Assembly: GCA_002404675.1 (NCBI GenBank)
Contig: DHKE01000014.1
Span: forward strand, 1-12,586
Direction of reading: 5' to 3'
From: Porphyromonadaceae bacterium UBA4702
GTDB taxonomy: Bacteria; Bacteroidota; Bacteroidia; Bacteroidales; Muribaculaceae
DNA length: 12,586 nucleotides
Shown: positions 7,016 through 12,586 of the stretch, piece by piece
How positions within the stretch are numbered: position 1 is the first letter of the stretch
Layout: each line of letters opens with the position of its first letter
Notes under the pieces: model-generated
The model's input: the letters and a program-made list of their open reading frames with translations, nothing else
Database searches by the model: none
What the model was told of the DNA's origin: nothing
Position numbers and translations under genes: made by a program

Positions 7016-8155
7016 TCATAAATGTACCTCCGAAACGATGTCGGCATCGATGTTTTGGACGTTTTTCTTGGCCTTGCAATAGGCAGTGTTGGACACAAAG
7101 CCGGCAGCGTCGGCAATCTCCGCTTGCTTGGCCTCCGGGTGCGCGTCGATGTACTGGCGGGCATATTCGAGGCGGAACATGTTTATGAGCCTGTAGTATC
7201 CTATCGCGGCGATGAAGCGGCTTGCCGGCGCTATCATACCCTGGTTGATTTCGGCAATTACATCCGACTTCTTCAGGTGCTTTTCCTTGTATTTGGCGAG
7301 TATGACCTCGATGACGGCCCGCTTCACATCGTCGCTGTACGGTGTGGCCTGCTGTGTTTCGGCAGAGCTGCCGCCGGCAATCTCAGCGGCAGCTGCATCT
7401 GCCGCTTCGGGCTCTGTTGCTGCGGTGGCTTCCGTTGTCTTGTCGTTGCTCGAGATGCGTTGAGGGTTGAGTATCATGCACAGGAACATCAGAGCCCACG
7501 CGGAGGCCAATAGGTCGAGTACAAATTTCAGCAAGCGGCTGTCGGCGATGACGATGCACCACATCAGCGCGATGTATGCCAGCGGCATCCATACCACCCT
7601 GTTGGCGAATACGTGGGGGAAGTCGTCCTCGGTGGCGTAGTTCTGAGTGTGGAACTCGCGGATTTTGTTCTGTAGTTTCTTAGTGACGAATACGAGGCGT
7701 GCGGTCAGCATAAGGCTGAACGCTCCGACAACCCACCACAGCCACGACAGCTGCTGCTCAAACCACTGGCTGTCAACGAGCACCGCGACGAACATTGCGG
7801 CGAGCATCGCCATTGGCGCGATGAAAAGCACCTGGTTTATCCTCTCTTCGAGCTTTTGCAGGCTGAAATAGCGCATTATCAGCAGGGAGACTATTGCCGG
7901 GTAGAACATGATGCCGAAAATCCCTGCGTAGTGCCATGCCCCCGGGTCTGCCGGGCTGAGGTAATAGGGAAGGTACATCAGGATGCCGGCATAGAAGAAT
8001 GTGGTCTGCTTGCGTGCCGGGAAGTGGAAGTCTGCGTTGTCGCGGTATGGGCGGCAGACGTGAAACCAGCGGACTATGGCGCAGACCATGCACGTGACCA
8101 TGAGCACGAGACAGGCGTCAGCGCACCAGGAATAAGGAATTGCGGGGTTGTCCAT
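7016..8155 (-). CDS. Multi-pass membrane protein with C-terminal AraC-like HTH (putative regulator)
   Basis: A 379-residue protein with two parts. Residues 1-230 carry about seven hydrophobic segments (near 12-30, 51-66, 75-96, 108-127, 136-157, 187-204 and 210-229) with short connections. An Ala/Glu/Thr-rich linker (240-270) leads to a soluble domain of about 105 residues. That domain ends in YRLINMFRLEYARQYI...QAEIADAAGFVSNTAYCKAKK (about 321-364), which matches the second helix-turn-helix of AraC-type activators: a helix with Arg and Ala, then xxIAxxxGFxSxxxxxxxxK. It would be an inner-membrane sensor that binds DNA on the cytoplasmic side. It faces the same way as the fimbrial operon and lies immediately upstream of it, so that operon is the likeliest target, though this is unproven. 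The signal it senses is unknown. It lacks the periplasmic repeats and kinase of hybrid two-component systems. Confidence 0.75.
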   Translation of the reverse strand: MDNPAIPYSWCADACLVLMVTCMVCAIVRWFHVCRPYRDNADFHFPARKQTTFFYAGILMYLPYYLSPADPGAWHYAGIFGIMFYPAIVSLLIMRYFSLQKLEERINQVLFIAPMAMLAAMFVAVLVDSQWFEQQLSWLWWVVGAFSLMLTARLVFVTKKLQNKIREFHTQNYATEDDFPHVFANRVVWMPLAYIALMWCIVIADSRLLKFVLDLLASAWALMFLCMILNPQRISSNDKTTEATAATEPEAADAAAAEIAGGSSAETQQATPYSDDVKRAVIEVILAKYKEKHLKKSDVIAEINQGMIAPASRFIAAIGYYRLINMFRLEYARQYIDAHPEAKQAEIADAAGFVSNTAYCKAKKNVQNIDADIVSEVHL

Positions 8156-8180
8156 TTTTCACAGCATGAATATAGTCTCG

Positions 8181-8188
8181 CAAAAGTA
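8181..8188 (-). promoter_or_regulatory. -7 box of the membrane regulator gene
   Basis: The minus strand reads TACTTTTG, an exact TAnnTTTG match, about 26 bases before the start codon at 8155. The expected TTTG at 19-21 bases further upstream is absent; ATTG occurs, but only 15 bases away. Transcription probably starts near 8174 with a very short leader. Confidence 0.5.
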
Positions 8189-8230
8189 CAAAATAATCCG
8201 TTGCAATGGGCATCAGCGGCGCGTTATTTC

Positions 8231-8242
8231 TGAATTAATTCA
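8231..8242. promoter_or_regulatory. 12-bp perfect palindrome between divergent genes
   Basis: TGAATTAATTCA is a perfect palindrome lying between the divergent promoters of the membrane regulator and hflX, 32 bases before the hflX -33 box. Its position would suit an operator, but AT-rich palindromes of this length arise by chance fairly often, so the assignment is weak. Confidence 0.25.
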
Positions 8243-8273
8243 CTATTCGGGGTGCTGAAGCCGCGTATGTCCC

Positions 8274-8304
8274 TTTGACTTCCCCAGAATTATTGCTATC
8301 TTTG
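8274..8304 (+). promoter_or_regulatory. Bacteroidetes-type promoter of hflX
   Basis: TTTG at 8274-8277 and TATCTTTG at 8297-8304 are separated by exactly 19 bases, fitting the TTTG-N19-21-TAnnTTTG consensus used by the primary sigma factor of Bacteroidetes. The predicted start site is near 8311, leaving a leader of about 14 bases before the ATG at 8325. Confidence 0.75.
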
Positions 8305-8324
8305 CCGTCTAAAACTCGACAGAG

Positions 8325-9557
8325 ATGATAGAGGACCACATCATAAACAAGGAAAGCAACGAGAGTGCGGTACTCGTAGGCCTCGTGACGCAGCAGCAGC
8401 CGGAGACGAAGTGCAACGAGTATCTCGACGAGCTGGCGTTCCTGGCGCGTACCGCCGGGGCAGAGCCGTCGCGCCGTTTCGTGCAGCGGCTTGACTATCC
8501 CAACCCGCGCACATACGTCGGCAAGGGAAAGCTCGAGGAGATACGCCAGTACATCGAGGACAACGACACGGGTCTGGTGATATTTGACGACGACCTGTCG
8601 CCCAAGCAGGTGCTGAACGTGGAGCGGGAGCTGAAAGTGAAGATACTGGACCGCACGAGCCTGATACTCGACATATTCGCCCGCCGCGCCCAGACGGCGA
8701 CTGCCCGCACGCAGGTGGAGCTGGCGCAGTACCAGTACCTGCTGCCGCGCCTTACGCGAATGTGGACGCACCTCGAGCGGCAGCGCGGCGGCATCGGCAT
8801 GCGCGGCCCGGGCGAAACGCAGATCGAGACTGACCGCCGTATCATCCTCGACAAGATTTCGCGCCTCAAGGAGGAGCTGCGCCACATCGACCGGCAGAAG
8901 AGCATACAGCGCAAGAACCGTGGCAAACTCACGCGCATCGCGCTGGTGGGGTATACCAACGTGGGCAAGTCAACGCTTATGAACCTGCTGAGCAAAAGCG
9001 ACGTGTTTGCCGAGAACAAGCTGTTCGCCACCCTCGACACCACTGTCCGCAAGGTGACCATAGAGAACCTGCCGTTTCTGCTCACCGACACCGTCGGCTT
9101 CATCCGCAAGCTGCCGACACACCTCGTGGATTCGTTCAAGTCGACGCTCGACGAGGTGCGCGAGGCGGATGTGCTTGTCCATGTGGTCGATGTGAGTCAT
9201 CCGCAGTTTGAGGAGCAGGTGGAGGTGGTGGGCCGCACCCTCGCCGACGTGTGCGGCTCTGCCGGCAAGCCTGTCATCATGGTCTTCAACAAGATAGATG
9301 CGTTCACCTACGAGCCGAAAGACCCGGACGACCTCACGCCGGCTACGCGCCGCAACATACCTCTCTCGGAGTTTGAGAAAACGTGGATGGCCCGCACCGG
9401 GGGCAACTGCGTGTTCATCTCCGCACGCGAGAAGACCAACATAGACGCTCTGAAAGCACTCCTCTACCAGAAGGCGAAGGAGATCCATGCGGAGCGTTTC
9501 CCGTACAACGATTTCCTCTACCAGAAATATGACGAAGATGAGTTGCCAATGTCCTGA
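8325..9557 (+). CDS. hflX: GTPase HflX
   Basis: A 410-residue ribosome-associated GTPase that in other bacteria splits stalled or stress-inactivated ribosomes. The N-terminal HflX domain (about 15-175) has the NPRTYVGKGKLEEI motif and the signature GPGETQIETDRRII (161-174), followed by a coiled linker. The G domain carries all five motifs: G1 GYTNVGKST (209-217), switch I LDTT (237-240), G3 DTVGF (255-259), G4 NKID (322-325) and G5 SAREK (366-370). Length and order are normal for the family. The start at 8325 is fixed by the promoter 20 bases upstream. The last codons overlap the start of the next gene, so the two are probably co-translated. No defect is visible. Confidence 0.97.
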   Translation: MIEDHIINKESNESAVLVGLVTQQQPETKCNEYLDELAFLARTAGAEPSRRFVQRLDYPNPRTYVGKGKLEEIRQYIEDNDTGLVIFDDDLSPKQVLNVERELKVKILDRTSLILDIFARRAQTATARTQVELAQYQYLLPRLTRMWTHLERQRGGIGMRGPGETQIETDRRIILDKISRLKEELRHIDRQKSIQRKNRGKLTRIALVGYTNVGKSTLMNLLSKSDVFAENKLFATLDTTVRKVTIENLPFLLTDTVGFIRKLPTHLVDSFKSTLDEVREADVLVHVVDVSHPQFEEQVEVVGRTLADVCGSAGKPVIMVFNKIDAFTYEPKDPDDLTPATRRNIPLSEFEKTWMARTGGNCVFISAREKTNIDALKALLYQKAKEIHAERFPYNDFLYQKYDEDELPMS

Positions 9558-11295
9558 GCGCCGTCAGCTGCGGTGGTGGGAACGCCAGCAGCTTGAGCGG
9601 CAAGGCTGCCGCTCAAGCGAGTGGGAGCGTGTGCGCATAACTGACGGCACCGACCTGTCGCTGGTGCGGTGTGTCCGTTTCTGCGGCGACGTGTCGATAG
9701 GGTCGTTGGGCAGCGACGGGAATGTGCCGGACAGCGGCATCGAGAACGCACGCATCTGTGACTGCACTATCGGAGACAACGTGACCATACGCAACATAGG
9801 CGGCGCACTGCGCGGCTGCCGTGTCGGCGACCGCGCCATAATCGAGAATACCGCCCGCGTGGAGTTTGAGCCGGCTGCCTCGTGCGGCTTGCTGACGGCG
9901 GTCAATGTGCTGGACGAGACCGGCTCGCGCCCGGTGTACATATACCCCGGGCTGTCGGCGCAGGTGGCGTGGCTGTCGGCGCACTATCCGCATTGGGCGG
10001 AGGAGACGCTCCGGCCGATGCTCGACGAGCGGTTTGACGTGTGCGCAGTGCCGCCGGCAATAGGCGCGGACGCGGTGATACGCGACTGTGGCCCGCTGGT
10101 CAATGTGCGTGTGTATGACGGCGTTACGATACAGGGTGCACGGTCGCTCAAAAACGGCATGGTGGTCAACAATGCCCCGCGCGGCCGCGAACTCGCATAC
10201 ATCGGCAGCGGGGTTGATGCCGAGAATTTCATAGTAGAGGACGGTGTCGTTGACAGCGGTTCGCTGCTGCGCAACTGCTATGTGGGCCAGGGCGTTGTCG
10301 TTGACAAGGGTTTCACCGCCCACGACACGCTCATGTTTGCCAATACCTCGCTTGAGAACGGCGAGGCGTGTGCCGTATTCGCCGGGCCGTACACCGTCAG
10401 CATGCACAAGTCGTCGCTGCTGATAGGGTGCGAGCTGTCGTTCATGAATGCCGGTTCGGGGACTAACCAGAGCAACCACATGTACAAGCTTGGGCCGGTG
10501 CATTGGGGCATCATGCAGCGCGGTGTCAAGACAGCCAGCAGCTCATACGTCATGTGGGGGGCGAAGATAGGAGCGTTCTCGATGATAATGGGCACGCACA
10601 AGAACCACCCGGACACGTCAGACTTCCCCTTCTCATACATATTCGGAGACGAGAAGGGCGCGACGACAGTCGTCCCCGGCATGATGCTGCGCAGCTGCGG
10701 GCTTGCGCGTGACGAGAAGAAATGGCCTGTGCGCGACCGGCGGCTGAAGCGTCGCATACCGATGCATGACCGCATCAACTTCCCGGTGCTCAATCCCGTG
10801 ACGGTGAGCGCAATGGCGAGTGCAATGGAGTTGATAGACTCACTGATAGCCAAAGGCCCTGACGACGACCTGTTCATCCGCCACAAGGGAATGAAATTCC
10901 GTGCCTCGAGCCTTGACCGCGCCAAAAAATACTATACACTCGCCATAGCGCATTACTTGCAAACCATATTGGGTGACGAGCCGTTTCCCGAGGCGGCAGG
11001 TGTCAGCGGAGCGGTGAAATGGGTGGATGCCGGCGGGCAGACTGTTACAGCCGCTGATGTCGAAGCCGCCATGCAGTCAGAGTCGCTGGCAGACATCGAA
11101 GCTGTGTTCACCCGTGCCGCCGAGGCGTTTGCCGACCGCGAGAAAGCGTGGATAGCCGCGACGCTGCGTGAGTATTGGGCTGGTCGGCGAGGGCTGATGA
11201 AGGAGTATTCCGAACAGTATCTGCAGCTGACAGCTGACGACCGCGCCTCATATCGCCGCTCCCTCGACGAGGAAACGGCAATGCTGCTGTCATAG
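9538..11295 (+). CDS. DUF4954-like left-handed beta-helix protein
   Basis: A 585-residue protein of unknown function that resembles the DUF4954 family found in Bacteroidetes. Near the start the LERQGC...WERVRI segment matches the usual N-terminus of that family. Residues about 45-113 and 176-390 hold hexapeptide-like turns (ARICDCTIGDNVTI, CRVGDRAII, NCYVGQGVVVD), as in acyl- or nucleotidyl-transferases of the left-handed beta-helix type. The most distinctive part is about 312-366: SNHMYKLGPVHWG, then a His-rich MGTHKNHPDTSDFPFSY. A helical tail (about 430-585) follows. It might be a sugar-modifying enzyme, but no catalytic assignment is certain. The start is uncertain: 9538 and 9529 both lie inside the end of hflX and 9487 lies further back; 9538 gives the spacing expected of the family. 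No promoter is seen, so it depends on hflX transcription. Confidence 0.82.
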   Translation: MSCQCPERRQLRWWERQQLERQGCRSSEWERVRITDGTDLSLVRCVRFCGDVSIGSLGSDGNVPDSGIENARICDCTIGDNVTIRNIGGALRGCRVGDRAIIENTARVEFEPAASCGLLTAVNVLDETGSRPVYIYPGLSAQVAWLSAHYPHWAEETLRPMLDERFDVCAVPPAIGADAVIRDCGPLVNVRVYDGVTIQGARSLKNGMVVNNAPRGRELAYIGSGVDAENFIVEDGVVDSGSLLRNCYVGQGVVVDKGFTAHDTLMFANTSLENGEACAVFAGPYTVSMHKSSLLIGCELSFMNAGSGTNQSNHMYKLGPVHWGIMQRGVKTASSSYVMWGAKIGAFSMIMGTHKNHPDTSDFPFSYIFGDEKGATTVVPGMMLRSCGLARDEKKWPVRDRRLKRRIPMHDRINFPVLNPVTVSAMASAMELIDSLIAKGPDDDLFIRHKGMKFRASSLDRAKKYYTLAIAHYLQTILGDEPFPEAAGVSGAVKWVDAGGQTVTAADVEAAMQSESLADIEAVFTRAAEAFADREKAWIAATLREYWAGRRGLMKEYSEQYLQLTADDRASYRRSLDEETAMLLS

Positions 11296-11468
11296 CCGAG
11301 GTTGTGTTTAACCGCCTGAAACAGCGAAAAATACGACCCACTGCGCGAAAAACGCAAAAAATATGGCGTGAAAGTTCGGAGTGTCGGAATTTATTCGTAA
11401 TTTTGCGCCACTCAAAGCCTTAACGGCTGCGAGCCGAGAATTATTAACCCTATTTATTAACTAATTTA
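11296..11468 (+). other. Intergenic region with rpsA promoter and AU-rich leader
   Basis: No clear terminator follows the preceding gene. A promoter lies at 11375-11405. Downstream is a leader of about 57 bases with a small hairpin, CGGCT (11424-11428) with AGCCG (11432-11436). It is followed by an unstructured A/T-rich stretch directly before the ATG, without a Shine-Dalgarno sequence. Confidence 0.55.
11375..11405 (+). promoter_or_regulatory. Promoter of rpsA
   Basis: TAATTTTG at 11398-11405 is an exact -7 element. TTCG at 11375-11378 differs from TTTG by one base and stands at exactly 19 bases spacing. Transcription would start near 11412. Confidence 0.65.
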
Positions 11469-12586
11469 ATGAGTGAATTGAAAAATACTCAGAGCCCTAT
11501 CGAAGACTTCGATTGGGAAGCCTACGAAATGGGCGAAACAGCTGGTTCGAAGAACAAGCGTGAGGATCTGATGAAGACCTACGACGAGTCTCTTAAGACA
11601 GCTAAGGACAATGAGGTAGTGACTGGCGTGGTGAAATCTATCACCAAGCGTGAAGTTCGTGTCGACATAGGCATGAAGTCAGACGCCATCATCCCCATCA
11701 GCGAGTTCCGTTACAATCCCGACCTGAAAGAGGGTGACGAGGTGGAAGTATACATCGAGTCACTGGAGGACAAGAACGGCCAGCTCAAACTTTCCCACAA
11801 GAAAGCCTGCCAGACACGCTCTTGGGACCGTGTAAACCAGGCGCTCGAAAACGACGAAATCATCAAGGGCTACGTCAAGAGCCGCACCAAGGGCGGTATG
11901 ATCGTCGATGTGTTCGGCATCGAGGCATTCCTCCCCGGTTCGCAGATCGACGTGCGCCCCATACGTGACTACGACGTGTTCGTGGACAAGACCATGGAGT
12001 TCAAGGTTGTGAAAATCAACCAGGAATACAAGAACGTCGTTGTCAGCCATAAGGCGCTCATCGAGGCAGAACTCGAGGCACAGAAGAAGGAAATCATCTC
12101 CAAGCTCGAAAAGGGCCAGGTGCTCGAGGGCAAGGTGAAGAACATCACTCCCTACGGAGTATTTGTTGACCTCGGCGGCGTAGATGGCCTGGTACACATC
12201 ACCGACCTGAGCTGGGGCCGCGTTTCCGACCCTCGCGAGGTGGTACAGCTCGACCAGGACATCAAGGTCGTTATCCTCGATTTCGACAACGAGAAGAAGC
12301 GCATCGCCCTCGGACTCAAGCAGCTCCAGCCGCATCCCTGGGACAGCCTCGACCCCAACCTCAAGGTGGGCGACCATGTTCACGGCCGCGTAGTGGTGAT
12401 GACAGACTACGGCGCATTTGTAGAAGTGCAGCCGGGCATCGAAGGCCTCATCCACGTGTCTGAAATGTCATGGAGCCAGCACCTCCGTTCCGCGCAGGAC
12501 TTCCTGAAAGTCGGCGACGAGGTGGAGGCCGTAGTGCTGACGCTCGACCGCGAGGACCGCAAGATGAGCCTCGGCATCAAGCAGCT
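11469..12586 (+). CDS. rpsA: 30S ribosomal protein S1, 5' part
   Basis: The first 372 residues of a protein that continues past the window end, with no stop seen. It binds A/U-rich mRNA leaders and brings them to the 30S subunit, a role that matters in Bacteroidetes because most of their genes lack Shine-Dalgarno sequences. After an acidic N-terminal region (1-45) there are four S1 (OB-fold) repeats: about 48-110 (VVTGVVKSITKREVRVDIG), 128-195 (IIKGYVKSRTKGGMIVDV), 215-283 (GQVLEGKVKNITPYGVFVDL) and 300-372 (GDHVHGRVVVMTDYGAFVEV). The last two are the most canonical, with PYGVFVDLGGVDGLVHITDLSW and DYGAFVEV...GLIHVSEMSW. The two earlier, divergent repeats match the ribosome-binding half of S1. 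The start at 11469 has a promoter about 65 bases upstream and the usual MSELKN opening. Confidence 0.96.
   Translation, partial: MSELKNTQSPIEDFDWEAYEMGETAGSKNKREDLMKTYDESLKTAKDNEVVTGVVKSITKREVRVDIGMKSDAIIPISEFRYNPDLKEGDEVEVYIESLEDKNGQLKLSHKKACQTRSWDRVNQALENDEIIKGYVKSRTKGGMIVDVFGIEAFLPGSQIDVRPIRDYDVFVDKTMEFKVVKINQEYKNVVVSHKALIEAELEAQKKEIISKLEKGQVLEGKVKNITPYGVFVDLGGVDGLVHITDLSWGRVSDPREVVQLDQDIKVVILDFDNEKKRIALGLKQLQPHPWDSLDPNLKVGDHVHGRVVVMTDYGAFVEVQPGIEGLIHVSEMSWSQHLRSAQDFLKVGDEVEAVVLTLDREDRKMSLGIKQ

Noticed and set aside
8235..8885. Long open frame antisense to hflX
   Set aside because: It mirrors the strong codon bias of hflX on the other strand, has no family resemblance, and hflX is unmistakable.

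Overview
The window looks like chromosomal DNA from a member of the Bacteroidales; a gut Muribaculaceae- or Bacteroides-like organism is the best guess. Four things point there. The lipoproteins belong to the fimbrillin/Mfa2 families, which are typical of that order. Start codons lack Shine-Dalgarno sequences. Promoters match the Bacteroidetes TTTG / TAnnTTTG pattern. HflX, a DUF4954-like protein and a Bacteroidetes-style ribosomal protein S1 sit side by side. The genus is inference.

Left part (1-413): no gene is seen. It holds two imperfect copies of a roughly 96-base element, each containing a long inverted repeat. A strong hairpin follows that reads as an intrinsic terminator for the minus-strand operon.

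Minus-strand surface-fibre operon (6670 down to 414): in transcription order it encodes an OmpA-family outer-membrane barrel protein, a Mfa2/FimB-like anchor lipoprotein, a fimbrillin of ordinary size, a long fimbrillin with a GLUG-type beta-helix appended, and a third fimbrillin. Spacings are 1, 67, 36 and 33 bases, and no internal promoter is apparent. A -7 box at 6776-6783 and the terminator at 324-361 bracket the unit. Together the genes plausibly build a type V (lipoprotein-derived) pilus: anchor, stalk, and tip or accessory subunits, with a peptidoglycan-binding barrel protein made in step.

Regulator (7016-8155, minus): a protein with about seven membrane segments and a C-terminal AraC-like helix-turn-helix domain lies just upstream of the fimbrial operon and is a candidate controller of it. 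The spacer between them (6671-7015) is AT-rich in its middle and contains a perfect 9-bp-stem hairpin.

Right part (plus strand): hflX (ribosome-associated GTPase) has a near-ideal Bacteroidetes promoter. It overlaps a DUF4954-like left-handed beta-helix protein of unknown role. Then comes rpsA (30S ribosomal protein S1) with its own promoter and AU-rich leader, running off the window end. These look like stable housekeeping genes, whereas the fimbrial block is the accessory and probably variable part.
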